A stretch of DNA of 60,000 nt from Cryptomeria japonica (GCF_030272615.1 NC_081412.1:691246083-691306082), one strand, 5' to 3'. Counted from the first letter of the stretch, positions 42,836 through 53,183 are shown. Numbers and translations: made by a program. The notes: generated by a model not told the origin, from the letters alone.

Positions 42836-42879
42836 TGGTAGGAACCGGAAGGGAAATTGAGAGGGGGGGGGGTGAATTA
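42836..42879 (-). repeat. LTR tip of X, left side of the inversion
   Basis: TGGTAGGAACCGGAAGGG, then GAGA, a 10-base G-run and TGAATTA form the 3' tip of a minus-strand copia LTR, cut after 44 bases. Plus-strand RNase H codons start directly after it. Confidence 0.7.
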
Positions 42880-42920
42880 GAATATGTTGCAGTAACAAGT
42901 AATTGTACTCAGGTATTATG
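42880..42920 (+). pseudogene. Copia X RNase H, first piece
   Basis: The plus strand reads EYVAVTSNCTQVL, the conserved end of copia RNase H. The frame is cut by copia D at 42920 and continues from 49550, sharing the duplicated TTATG. Confidence 0.85.
42916..42920. repeat. Target-site duplication of D (left)
   Basis: TTATG precedes the left LTR of D and recurs at 49550-49554. Confidence 0.9.
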
Positions 42921-43985
42921 TGTTAGGTCCTAGAGACAATTGAGAGGGGGGGGGGTGAATCAATTGTCCAATAAATTCAACCAAAATTAACTTAACCAAA
43001 ACTTAATGCTTAATACCGGTAAACCAAACTTTATGCCGGTAGACAGTCTTAATAGTTAATTGCAGTACCGGTAAAGATTAATGCATGAAATAGAAAGAAA
43101 ATAACATCCACAACACATAGCACAAATATTTGTACGTGGAAACCCTGTAAGGGGAAAAACCATGGTGGGAAGCCTTACCCACAATCAAATGATACTACTA
43201 CAGATAGTATGTGTCTACAATATGGATTCTGCATATGCAGAAAAGCCAGCTGCCTAGAGCTCACTACTCAATCACAAAATGAGAGTCACACTGACTACAA
43301 TTGGATGGTCAAATCCGATGATAATGTACTACACAAAATAGCATCTTCATATGCTGGATTCAGTACCGGTTTAGTTTTGATTTCCTTCACAAAATCCTTC
43401 CTTCAACCTTCAAATTATTTCTGCATGTATAGCTCTACTTATTTTCATATATACCTTATTACAATCCTTTTCACAATCACACATTAATCTCACAAATGAG
43501 ATCTTACATTTATACCATAACCTAAGACCAATTTGAATAGGTCATCTCACTAAAAGATATTACAATAAAATCAATTACAAATAAATCAATATCCGATGCA
43601 TGATGTTGGCTCAATGTATTTACAATAATAATAAATCATCTCCATAACGTGCTGTGCTGATCTAGAATAAATATGCCTGCTGGTGCATATCTTGGACCTA
43701 TTTGCCGGTAATAGCAAATATGCCAACCCGAATAAACAAATAACCAAATTGCCAAAACCAAGTGATCAAATAATGTCTTCAACATAACCAAGTAGTCTCC
43801 AAGTCATTCCAAGTTTCGGTGAACAATATAATCTACTGGTGATTCAAATACTAGTGATTGTGCATAAGTCTCTGACTTGCCGGTGAACATAACCAAAGAT
43901 CTCCAAGTGCTGATAAGTGTTGACAAGTGATGAAAGGTGTTGACATCAATGACAAAACCATATCAACATATCCAAAATGCCAACA
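42921..43985 (-). repeat. 3' LTR of D (1065 bp)
   Basis: Edges TGTTAGGTCC and AATGCCAACA. It has a G-run at 42946-42955, the palindrome ATCTCACAAATGAGAT at 43487-43502 and several ACCGGTA words. It pairs with 48485-49549. Confidence 0.92.
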
Positions 43986-44270
43986 ATCTCCCCCTTTGGC
44001 ATTGATGGCAACACAAGATGGAAAAACCATCAAAGTGCCAAAACATAAATGCCAAAAACCAAAAATCAACAATCTCCCAAAGAGATCATTAACCAGAAAT
44101 TAAAAATACATAATATCTGTCCCCCTAGGAATAATCTCTCCCCAAAAGAAAAAGATAATGTGTTTTTCCATATCAATCTCTCCCCCTTTGACATCAAATG
44201 CCAAAGCATTACAAAACCAAATACAAAATACCAACTTATTATACCAACTACTCCCCCTGAGAAGCAGCTC
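43986..44270 (-). promoter_or_regulatory. Polypurine tract ladder of D
   Basis: The tract next to the LTR (plus-strand ATCTCCCCCTTTGG, 43986-43999) is the expected primer. Further tracts on the same strand lie near 44120 (CCCCCTAGG), 44138 (CTCTCCCCAAAAG), 44178 (CTCTCCCCCTTTGACA) and 44252 (CTCCCCCTGAGAAG). The ORF-less interval between them is shared with E and X. Confidence 0.65.
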
Positions 44271-44335
44271 TCCTCATCAAAGCCGGAATAAAATTTGTCT
44301 GTTAATTCTGCCGGTTGATGACAAACATCAACTGT

Positions 44336-45490
44336 CTAAGTCTCTACCGATGGGGTTAGGACTCCAAGTTCCTCTCTGAGATACTCAAATGTTTCCTTAG
44401 GTAAAGGCTTTGTAAAAATATCTGCAATCTTCTCTTTAGTATTCACATAAACCAATTTCACTTCTTTTGCTTCAACATTCTCCTTTAGAAAATTGAATTT
44501 GATAGAAACATGTTTAGTCTTAGAGTGAAATACTTGGTTCTTTGATATATCAATTACTGCCATATTATCACAGTAGATAGTTATAGGTTCCTTGCATTTT
44601 ACCTTTATGTCCTTCAACATTCGCTTGAACCATAATACCTGTGTACAATTAGTTGTTGCTGCAACATATTTTGATTTTGCTGTTGATAGACTTGTACAAC
44701 TCTGTTTCTTGCTCAACCATGAAATTAGTCCGCTGCCAAGAAAAATGGCTCCATCGGTGGTGCTTTTTTTTTCATTCACATCTCCAACCCAATTAGCATT
44801 TGTGTATGCACATAAATCAAAATTTTCATCTCTAGGATACCATAAACGAAGATTTGTAGTGCTTTGTAGGTACCGGAAAATCCTTTTCATTGCTGATTCT
44901 TGATTTTCTTTAGGATTACTCTGAAATCTTGAATCAATACATACTACATTCATAATATAAGGTCTTGTTTGTGTCAAATACAGTAAACCTCCTATCATAG
45001 ACTTGTATCTAGTCGGATTAACAGGTGTAGAATCATCCTTCAAAGATAATTTATCAGTTGTAGTCATAGGTGTGCTTACCAGTTTACAATTTTCCATGCC
45101 AAATTTCTTTAGTAATTCCTTTAAGTACTTAGATTGACATAGGAATATACCTTTATCAGTCTGTGAAATTTGCAATCCTAAAAAGAATTTTATCTCTCCA
45201 ATCATAGACATTTCAAATTCTTGCTGCATTTTGTTAGAAAAGTCTTTACACAATCCATCTTCTCCTCCAAAGATTATATCATCAACAAAAACTTCAATAA
45301 CCAAGATGTCATCATTAGTTACTTTGTAGTATAGATTGCTATCAGCATTACCTTTAGTGTATCCAAGCTTCAAAATATATTTGTCCAATCTAGCATACCA
45401 AGCTCTAGGAGCTTGTTTCAATCCATATAAAGTTTTCCTTAACCTGCAAACCATGTCTTTGTTATCTGTCAAAGAAAATCCATTAAACAT
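44336..45490 (-). CDS. Copia D reverse transcriptase (C-terminal) and RNase H
   Basis: An open frame of 384 codons. RT: RKTLYGLKQAPRAWYARLDK, VIEVFVDDIIFGGEDGLC (FVDD, both Asp present), EFEMSMIGEIKFFLGLQI and STPMTTTDKL. RNase H: YKSMIGGLLYLTQTRPYIM, FRYLQSTTNLRLWYP, TNANWVGDVNEKKSTTDGA (the DADW-type motif reads TNANW), SWLSKKQSCTSLSTAKSKY, IYCDNMAVIDISKNQVFHSK and DIFTKPLPKETFEYL. The C-terminus is natural. The N-terminal RT lies upstream in another frame piece. Confidence 0.92.
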   Translation of the reverse strand: MFNGFSLTDNKDMVCRLRKTLYGLKQAPRAWYARLDKYILKLGYTKGNADSNLYYKVTNDDILVIEVFVDDIIFGGEDGLCKDFSNKMQQEFEMSMIGEIKFFLGLQISQTDKGIFLCQSKYLKELLKKFGMENCKLVSTPMTTTDKLSLKDDSTPVNPTRYKSMIGGLLYLTQTRPYIMNVVCIDSRFQSNPKENQESAMKRIFRYLQSTTNLRLWYPRDENFDLCAYTNANWVGDVNEKKSTTDGAIFLGSGLISWLSKKQSCTSLSTAKSKYVAATTNCTQVLWFKRMLKDIKVKCKEPITIYCDNMAVIDISKNQVFHSKTKHVSIKFNFLKENVEAKEVKLVYVNTKEKIADIFTKPLPKETFEYLREELGVLTPSVET

Positions 45491-45513
45491 TTAACATCCA
45501 TTTGATATACTTT

Positions 45514-45876
45514 TTAGTTCTTGTGTGCTGCAAAAGCCAATAAAAGTCTGACTACCTCAATTCTAGCTATCGGTGCAAAGGTTTCATTGTAATCAATTCC
45601 TTCTTTCTGTGAATATCCCTTACACACCAATCTTGCTTTGTTTCTGATTACCATACCATCTTCATTAAGTTTATTTCTGAATTCCCATTTAGTTCCAATT
45701 ACATTTTTGTCTTTAGGTCGGGGAACTAATGACCAAGTGTTAATCCTTTCAATTTGTTCCACTTCATCTTCCATTGCTTTGATCCAATATTTATCTTCAC
45801 ATGCCTCATTAATTGATGTAGGTTCAATTTGAGAAATAAGACATACCTCTTCATTTGCCAATCTTCCTCTAGTCAT
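45514..45876 (-). pseudogene. Copia D reverse transcriptase, N-terminal part
   Basis: Residues include [59 protein letters not shown] and [20 protein letters not shown]. This is the start of the copia RT fold. A break between 45490 and 45514 separates it from the rest of RT, where the [12 protein letters not shown] block is partly lost. Confidence 0.88.
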
Positions 45877-45979
45877 AACTCCTTGAAATTTGTTTCCAAT
45901 TATTTGATCTTCAGAATGATTTAGTCTTACATATCAAGGTGTTTTTACTTGCTGTTGTTCTTCAATGACTGTTGAATCT

Positions 45980-46912
45980 CTAGAATGATGTTGGTGTCAC
46001 TGGATCACCATTATGTATTGGTGTATTCATAGTAGGTTCATTTGTGATTATCTCTATTGCCGGTTCAAAGTTTGTGCACCTTGAATTTCCTCTAAACTGT
46101 TCATCAATCTTGACATTTGCACTCTCAACAATTTTCTGCAATCTCTTGTTAAAACATCTATATGGCTTGCTCTTAGATGAATAACCAAGAAATATTCCTT
46201 CATCACTTCTAGGATCAAATTTTCCAATATACTCATCTCTTCTAATATAGCATTTACTTCCAAATATTCTGAAATATTTAAGAGTAGGAGTATTACCAAA
46301 CCATAGTTCATGTGGGGTCTTACTGGTTTCACCTATGATGTGAACTCTGTTGAGTGTATAAACTGCTGTATTGACCACTTCTCTCTAGTATATATGAGGT
46401 ATATTTGCTTCAGATATCATACTTTTGGCTGCATCCAAGATAGTTCTATTTTTCCTTTCCACAACTCCATTCTGCTGGGGTGTCCAGGGCGCTGATAACT
46501 ATCTTCTGATCCCATTCACTTCACATAATGTATTAAATTCCTTAGATGTGAATTCACCTCCTTGATCTGATCTCAAACATTTGATTTTATTGCCGGTTTC
46601 ATTTTCTACCATCACCTTGAATAGTTTGAATTTCCCAAATGCTTCAGATTTCTCCCTAAGAAAAGTAACCCAACACATTCCAGAATAGTCATCAACGATT
46701 AGCATAAAATACCTATATCCTTGTATACTTCTAGTTCTTGCTGGACCACATAAATCAGTATGAATTAAATCAAGAATATTGTTAGACTTCTCCAAAATAC
46801 TCCTGAAAGTTGCTCTAACTTGCTTTCCAAATTGACATTCCTTACATACCGGATTGTGAGGTTTAACAATCTTAGGTAAATCTCTAACTGCCATAGTAGT
46901 ACTGATTTTCAC
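45980..46912 (-). pseudogene. Copia D integrase
   Basis: The first open piece (46912-46499) carries VCKECQFGKQVRATF (zinc site CX2C), ILDLIHTDLCGPARTRS (first core Asp), YFMLIVDDYSGMCWVTFLRE and KCLRSDQGGEFTSKEF (second core Asp). A stop at 46499 precedes the QNGV.ERKNRT block, seen in another frame near 46490-46440. The last piece (46378-45980) has ETSKTPHELWFGNTPTLKYF, GSKCYIRRDEYIGKFD and SDEGIFLGYSSKSKPY. It is broken at two points. Confidence 0.88.
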
Positions 46913-47362
46913 AATGCAATCAAAATTTACATGACAAAGTCTCTTATGCCATAACCAACTTTAATCAATATGTGCAATCAAACATGCTTTCTCATTGTTG
47001 TTCAAATGAAAGATACTAACTCTAGTCTGATTACCAGTTGCAATTTCCAAACCAGTTCTGTTTAAGATTTTGCATTTACCATTCTTGAATTGTAACTAAA
47101 ATCTTTTCTCAACTAATTGACCAACACTCAAAAGATTATACTTCAAACCTTCAACATAGTAAACATTATCAATATTGTGCTTACCATCAAAAGATATAGT
47201 GCCTTTTGCTTTGATCCAACAAGCTTTATCATCTCCAAATCTTACTAGACCTCCATTGTAATCCTGAAAGGTTAAGAATTTACTTTTATCACCAGTCATA
47301 TGATGTGAACATCCTGAATCAATAATCCATTCATCCTTATCTTCAACTTTAGCTGCTAGGGC
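46913..47362 (-). pseudogene. Copia D protease and gag-pre-integrase region
   Basis: Near 47340-47290 the frame reads WIIDSGCSHHMTGDKSKF, the copia protease active site with Asp-Ser-Gly intact. GLVRFGDDKACWIKAKGTIS and NVYYVEGLKYNLLSVGQLVE (47299-47096) follow. The pre-integrase region with HKRLCH-like sequence and stops lies at 47095-46913. Confidence 0.85.
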
Positions 47363-48428
47363 CTACTCTACCAGTTGAACAGTAGGTGCCAGTTGATCTT
47401 TTGTTATAGAAACAAAAGCCCATCCATTGTCTATTGGATCCTCATTAGAATCTTCAGTAACTCTTTCATCAACATAATAACAAGATTTGTCTCTATTCTT
47501 TTTGAATTTGTATTTCTGATAGTCAGGATTAGGCTTATATGTTCTTTTAGCTTCTTCTCTTAATCTTGCATGTCTATCAGGACATCTAGATGCCATATGA
47601 CCAATCTTATTATAGTTAAAACATTTAAAGGGTGCTTTACCTTCATACTTACTTCCAATTGGACCTTTAGGCATTTTCCTTGCAAATAGTGCTTCAAGTT
47701 CTTCATTTTCTATCCTGCTTTCTTCAAGTTCTATTGCATAGAAGGCTTTCCAATTAGATTTATCAGATAATGATGATGATGCCTTGAAAGCTAGATTTGT
47801 CTTGATAGTAGTAACAAGACCAAATTCCTCAAGCTCAAAAGTTGAAAGTTTTCCAACCAAAGTATCTCTAGATACTGATGCATTAGGCATTGTTCTCAAT
47901 TCATTTATAGTAGTAAATTTCATTTTATATGCTGGTGGCAAGGATTTTAAAAAATCTAGAAACAATCTCATCTTCACTCAAGCTTCCTCCACAACATTGT
48001 ATACCCAAAATAATTTCATTTACTCTTTCCATAAAAGAAGAAATTCTTTCTTCTTCTTCCATTTTCAGACTTTCATACCTGACTCAGAAGTATTCAATTT
48101 TTGTAATTTTGACTGTGGAATCTCCTTCAATCAATGTTTCCAGTTTGTCCCAAATAGCTTTAGCAGTAGATCTATCTGACAATCCCATGACTTGCTGATC
48201 AGACAATGCACTCAAAAGTGCTTCTCTTGCTTTGCAATCATTTTCCTCATCTTTCGCCAAGTTAGGTGGATTAGGTTGACCTTGAGTAGGAGCAGTATAG
48301 CCATTCTTTGTAACCTCCCATATGTCCTTTCCAATGCAATTCAAATGTGTCTCCATCCTGATCTTCCATATGCCATCGTTAGTTCCATCAAGTTTCAGAC
48401 TGTCCTTCCTGAAATGGTTATAAGACAT
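47363..48428 (-). pseudogene. Copia D gag
   Basis: The N-terminal open piece (48428-48084) is the copia gag fold: DSLKLDGTNDGIWKIRMETH, KAREALLSALSDQQVMGLSD and AKAIWDKLETLIEGD. After a frame break the second piece (47977-47363) has LPPAYKMKFTTINELRTMPN, FELEEFGLV and the knuckle CFNYNKIGHMASRC, where the second Cys is Tyr. A Lys/Arg-rich tail follows. Gag would bind element RNA; the mutated knuckle and frameshift rule out function now. Confidence 0.9.
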
Positions 48429-48470
48429 TGGATCTCCTCAAGCTATTAAACTTCTGCAAAAAGAGGACTA

Positions 48471-48484
48471 AGCTCTGATACCAA
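48471..48484 (-). promoter_or_regulatory. Primer-binding site of D
   Basis: On the minus strand TTGGTATCAGAGCT follows the 5' LTR. It is the iMet-type site used by most plant copia elements. Confidence 0.88.
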
Positions 48485-49549
48485 TGTTAGGTCCCAAAGA
48501 AAAATGAGAGGGAGGGGGGGTGAATTAGTTGTCCAATAAGTTCAACCAAAATTAACTTAACCAAAACTTAATTCTTAATACCGATAAACCAAACTTTATG
48601 CCGATAGACAGTCTTAACAGTTAATTGCAGTACCAGTAAAGATTAATGCATAAAATAGAAAGATAATAACATCCACAACACATAACACAAATATTTGTAT
48701 GTGGAAACCTTGTAAGGGGAAAAGCCACGGTGGGAAGCCTTACCCACAATCAAATGATACTACTGCAGATAGTATGTGTCTACAATATGGATTCTGCACA
48801 TGCAGAAAGGCTAGCTGCCTAGAGCTCACTGCTCAATCACAAAATGAGAGTCACACTGACTACAATTTGATGGTTAAATCCAATGATAATTTACTACACA
48901 AAATAGCATTCTCATATGCTAGATTCAGTACTAATTTAGTTTTGACTGCCTTCACAAAATCCTTCCTTCAACCTTCAAATGATTTCTGCGTGTATAGCTC
49001 TGCTTATTTTTGAATATACCTTATTACAATCCTTTTCGCAATCACACATTAATCTCACAAATGAGATCTTACATTTATACCATAACCTAAGACCAATTTG
49101 AATAGGTCGGCTCACTAAAAGATATTACAATAAAATAAAATATAAATAAATCAATATCTGATGCATGATGTCGGCTCAATGTATTTACAATAATAATAAA
49201 TCATCTCCATAATGTACCATGTTGATCTAGAATAAATATTCCTGCTAGTGCATATCATGGACCTATTTGCCGTTAACAATAAATATGCAAACCCGAATAA
49301 ACAAATAACCAAATTGCCAAACCAAGTGATCGAATAATGTCTTCGACATAACCAAGTATTCTCCAAGTCATTCCAAGTGCCGATGAACAATATAATCTAC
49401 CATTGAACCAAATATCGGTGACTGTGCATAAGTCTTTGACTTGCCGGTGAACATAACCAAAGATCTCCAAGTGCTGATAACTATTGACAAGTGATGATAG
49501 GTGTTGAAATCAATGACAAAACCATATCAGCATATCCAAAATGCCAACA
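48485..49549 (-). repeat. 5' LTR of D (1065 bp)
   Basis: Edges TGTTAGGTCC and AATGCCAACA. A TATA-like GGTATAAATG on the minus strand (49072-49081) precedes the palindrome ATCTCACAAATGAGAT (49052-49067). The G-run is shorter (48514-48520, with an A inside the tract) than in the partner. Confidence 0.92.
49052..49081 (-). promoter_or_regulatory. TATA box and palindrome in the 5' LTR of D
   Basis: On the element strand TATAAATGTAAG is followed within a few bases by ATCTCATTTGTGAGAT, a 6-base inverted repeat with a 4-base loop. The same order is found in X (50703-50732) and, diverged, in E (54773-54800). A core promoter role is inferred. Confidence 0.55.
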
Positions 49550-49554
49550 TTATG
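49550..49554. repeat. Target-site duplication of D (right)
   Basis: TTATG follows the right LTR of D and matches 42916-42920. The RNase H frame of X resumes here. Confidence 0.9.
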
Positions 49555-49850
49555 GATTAAGAAAATGTTGAAGGACATAAAGGTAAAATGCAAATAACCT
49601 ATAATCATTTATTGTGATAACTTAGTAGCAATTGATATATCAAAGAATCTGGTATTTCACTCTAAGACTAAGCACGTTTCTATCAAATATAACTTTCTGA
49701 AAGAGAATGTTGAAGAAAAAGAAGTAAGATTGGTTTATGTAAATACTAAAGAGTAGATTGTAGATATATTTACAAAGTCTTTGCCTAAGGAAACCTTTGA
49801 ATATCTTAGAGATTAGCTTGGGGTAATACACCCACCGATAGAGACTTAGA
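49555..49850 (+). pseudogene. Copia X RNase H, second piece
   Basis: The plus-strand frame shows IKKMLKDIKVKCK, IYCDNLVAIDISKN, FHSKTKHVSIKYNFLKENV, VRLVYVNTKE, DIFTKSLPKETFEYLRD and PPIET at the end. TAA/TAG codons near 49600, 49755 and 49816 interrupt it. This is the C-terminus of an element closely related to D and E, on the opposite strand to D. Confidence 0.85.
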
Positions 49851-49924
49851 TAATTGGAGATTGGCATCAAACCGACAAAAACTAATAGAGAAATCTTTTT
49901 TCTAGCTTTGATGGAGGAGAGCTA

Positions 49925-50190
49925 CTTCTTAGGGGGAGTAGTTGGTTGTATGTTCTAGTATTTTTATTGCTTTGGCATTTGATTTTAAAGGGGGAGAGAG
50001 AAATATGGAAAAACATTCTTAGGAGAGAGATCTATGAGACATTATTCATTGGGGGAGAGATGTATACTCTTTGTATTTTGATTTTGATTTCTGGTATTGA
50101 TCTATTCTAGAGATTATTGGTTTTTGGTTTTTGGCTTTGGCACTTAGATGTTTTTCCATCTAGTGTTGCCATCAATGCCAAAGGGGGAGA
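49925..50190 (+). promoter_or_regulatory. Polypurine tract ladder of X
   Basis: Purine tracts occur at about 49930 (TTAGGGGGAGTAG), 49989 (AAAGGGGGAGAGAGAAA), 50050 (TGGGGGAGAGATG) and 50180 (AAAGGGGGAGAT). Only the last abuts the LTR start TGTTGG. Order and wording match those of D and E. Confidence 0.65.
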
Positions 50191-50702
50191 TTGTTGGTAT
50201 TATGGATGTGTTGCATTAGTTTTGTCATTTATGTCAACACTTATCCCTATGGAGATCTACATTGTTGATTTAACATTATGGTTATATTGGTTTACTGTTG
50301 AACCGACACATTGTGTTCACTAGCAAGGTTAGTGACTTATGCATAGTCACCAGTATATGCTCACTGGTAGGTTATATGGTTCACTGACATAGTTGATTAC
50401 TTGTTATCATCTGGAGATCACTTGATTATGTCGAAGACATGGTTTGGATATTTGATTTTTATGTTTTGCTTATTGTTCTAAATGGGTTGACATATTTGTT
50501 GTTACTGGGAGATTGGTCTAGGTTATGGACCGGTATACGTTATCTATTCCAGATCAGCACGACACGTTATGGATATGATTTATTGATTGAATATTGTTGT
50601 AAATGTATTGAGCTGACATGATACATTGCATCAAGACTTATTTGTAATTGATTTAATTGTAATATTCTTAGTGAGCCGACCTACACATTTGGTCTTAGGT
50701 TT

Positions 50703-50732
50703 TGTATATATGTAAGATCTCATTTGTGAGAT
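50703..50732 (+). promoter_or_regulatory. TATA box and palindrome in the LTR of X
   Basis: GTATATATGTAAG precedes ATCTCATTTGTGAGAT (6-base arms, 4-base loop). It has the same arrangement as the LTR of D. Confidence 0.55.
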
Positions 50733-50759
50733 GAAAGACAAGGATATGGTTATGGTATG

Positions 50760-52710
50760 GTATTGTAACGTGGTATTTTCTTTAAAATCATGGATTGTAC
50801 CCTATTCTGTGATCCCAGTATTTTGCTCAAGAGCCCATGCTTAAGTCTTGGCCTGCAATTTGTGAGATATACTATTGGAGACTTCGACCTGCTGTTCAAC
50901 ATGGGAGGTAACCTAAACCAAAATGAGCCTTTTGGTTGCTAGAACTAGAAAAGTGAGTGGAAAGTGTGGAGGAGGCTGCATAGACATGGATTCATCGACT
51001 ATATGGAAAAGCTGCATGGTAGCAAAAAATCGGTGTCTCAAGGCTTTGCTAAGGGTTGGAACAACAACAAAGTCACTTTGTTTGGGGAGACTTGGAAGAT
51101 TGATGAGGATTTGGTTGCGGAGGTCATGAGACTTCAGAAGGAGGGCACAAAGCTCTATAGAGACCGAAAGTTTTCTCTTGAAGTGATTAAAAACTTCCCA
51201 AAAACTGAGGATGAGAATGCTCGGCTTGTCAAGAAAGACAATGTTTCTTACTACCTCCCCCAATAGGTAAAGTCTTTTTGGCAGAAAATGCTAAGGGTTT
51301 TGATGGAATTCCTGACTGTTGATGGTAGATTTACTAAAGTCTACAATTATCATTTTGCAATTCTCAATCATTTCCGCCATGGCGTTAAGATTTCTCTACC
51401 CTTTTATTTAGCATCATCCTTGAATGAGAGCTTGGCTGACCATGCCAAAAAGCCCAAATCTTACCCCATAGCCCATCAGGGGCTTATTTTTCTCATCAAC
51501 GAACACCTGAAGAAAAAATCTAGGGTTAGGAAGGATGATAACTTGGTAACAAATGCATATATTTCTGAGAGATGTAATGACTCTTAGTCTGAAGATGATC
51601 TGTCTAATGCCCCTACCCATAAAAAATGGAGAGCTGACATTGATAATGTGGACACAGAGGTGAATGATGGTATGGAGGAGGAACAAGGGAAGGAGGCTGA
51701 GATTGAAGTGGAGAGTGAGAAGGAAGAGTATGCTGGAGAAGAGGAGGAAGGGAAAAAAGATGCCAATACTGAAAACCTTGATTCTAACCCTATGGGTTCA
51801 GATAGTAGGAATGTTGCCCAGAACTCCATGGAGGAAGCCAACCCTAATTCCGTGAGCTTTGGGCAGGGAAGGGATACGACGAACACTATCTTGAATGCCG
51901 CTCAAAATTGCACGCTGGAGTCTTTCAATTTTCAGAAGTGGGTTATTGAAAATATTACTAGCATTTAGAGAAAATAGAGAGACCTGGAGAATAAGATTCA
52001 CAATTTGATCAAGGATACTAATTCGGGGAAAAAGAGTGCAGAGGTGGAAACCAGTGAAGCAGAGGATGAAATTGAAATGCAGGACTGGTCAGAAAAAGAT
52101 CTTATAAAAGGGGATTTGAAACATCTGGAGGATGTGATTAGAATTGTAAAAGAGAAGACTGAGGCAGATAACGAGACCATCACCAATTGGGTTGCTAAAA
52201 GTGAGAAGGCATTGAAAAACTTCATGAAGCACAGTCTTGAGGTCTTGAGAATCTCATCTCAAAACATGAATGCCTTGGTGGATCACTTAGAGAGGAAAAC
52301 TCAGAATAAGGATTTGGTAATCATTGATGATATATCGACCTCCAACACTACTCATCAAATCTCCAGGCGAAGGACTAGGCAGACAACCAGTGATATGGAG
52401 ACAAAGACAAAAGACATTCAGCTGAAATAGGAGAACACCGATCTGAGAGAAGCCACTAAGGCCTTGACGTTGTTGGTTCAGAATGTAGAGGAGTCTATAA
52501 AAGTTTTTATTTGATATGTAATGTAGGATTTTGGATGCCAATTTCTCGCTGGCTCTATGCTGTTGTTTTGTCCTAGTTGCTGGTTTTTATGCTAGTTTTT
52601 TTGCAGCTTTTTTGTCTAGGCCTTGTCTTCTCTAGTTTCTTTCATGCTCTTTCTTCATAATGTAAGCGGGTTTTGGGTCCCTTAAAACCTGATTTTCCTT
52701 AATCAAAAAC
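50760..52710 (+). pseudogene. Unknown 'TVDGR' family, copy 3 (retroposed, seven TAG stops)
   Basis: I do not recognise this protein. A single frame from about 50764 to 52430 reads without any frameshift but holds TAG at 50940, 50946, 51264, 51585, 51966, 51975 and 52428, with no TAA or TGA. Domains in order: DPSILL...NMGGNLNQNEP; RLHRHGFIDYMEKLHGSKK and NKVTLFGETWKIDEDLVAEV; FLTVDGRFTKVYNYHFAILN; NESLADHAKKPKSYPIAHQG; an acidic stretch (KEAEIEVESEKEEYAGEEEE); FNFQKWVIENITSI; then a coiled-coil-like C-terminus. The copy is 5' truncated relative to copy 1, ends TTAATCAAAAAC, and ATGGTATG at 50752-50759 recurs at 52711-52718. These features point to LINE-type retroposition into the LTR of X. Confidence 0.75.
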
Positions 52711-53183
52711 ATGGTATGTGCGAATATTGAAGATCATATGAGAATACCATAAAGAAGGTTCAAGGAAGGTTTGAAGGTGTTTATCAAAGCTTAACCGATA
52801 CTGAATCTAGCATTGGAGATGCTATTTTGAGCAATACATTATTCTAGGATTTAACCATCCTATTGTAGTCATTGCGACTCCCATTTGAGCAGTGTGCTCT
52901 AGGCAGCTAGCCTTTCAGCTTGTGCAGACCCCATTTGTATACACATACTATATGCAGTAGTATCATCTAATTGTGGGTAAAGTTTCCCACTATGGTTTTT
53001 CCCCTTACAGAGTTTCCACATCAAAATCTCTATGTTATGTGTTGTGGATGTGGTTTCTCTTTCTGTTTCATGCATTAAGTTTTACTGGTATTGATATTAA
53101 CTGATAATCTATTAACTGGCAATAAGTTTGGTTTACCAGTATAAAGTATCAAGTTTGATTAAGTTATAATTAGGTTGTAATTC

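Larger units (their letters stand above)
42921..49549 (-). mobile_element. Full-length copia element D (sirevirus-like), 6.6 kb
   Basis: Two LTRs of equal length (1065 bases: 42921-43985 and 48485-49549) flank gag, protease, integrase, RT and RNase H on the minus strand, with primer site and polypurine tract in place and TTATG duplicated outside. It inserted in the RNase H of X. Coding parts have a few frame breaks, so it is dead but the best preserved copia here. Lineage: the multiple purine tracts, iMet primer site, LTR length and FVDDIIFGG RT motif suggest the SIRE/sirevirus group. This is an inference. Confidence 0.92.
50191..53183 (+). repeat. LTR body of X, interrupted by the unknown-family copy
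   Basis: It starts TGTTGGTATTATGG after the purine tract. LTR hallmarks are a TATA sequence near 50704, the palindrome at 50717-50732, GTGGGTAAAGTTTCCCACTA near 52975 and ACAGAGTTTCCACATC near 53006. The unknown-family copy 3 is inserted at 50760-52710. The LTR breaks off after AATTAGGTTG, just before the poly-C tract expected at its 3' end; that missing tip is found inverted at 42836-42879. Confidence 0.8.

Noticed and set aside
50940-52430. TAG reassigned or read through in copy 3
   Set aside because: Nuclear plant genes use TAG as stop; some of the stops face CAG or CAA in copy 1, which mutation explains, and the copy is 5' truncated inside an LTR.
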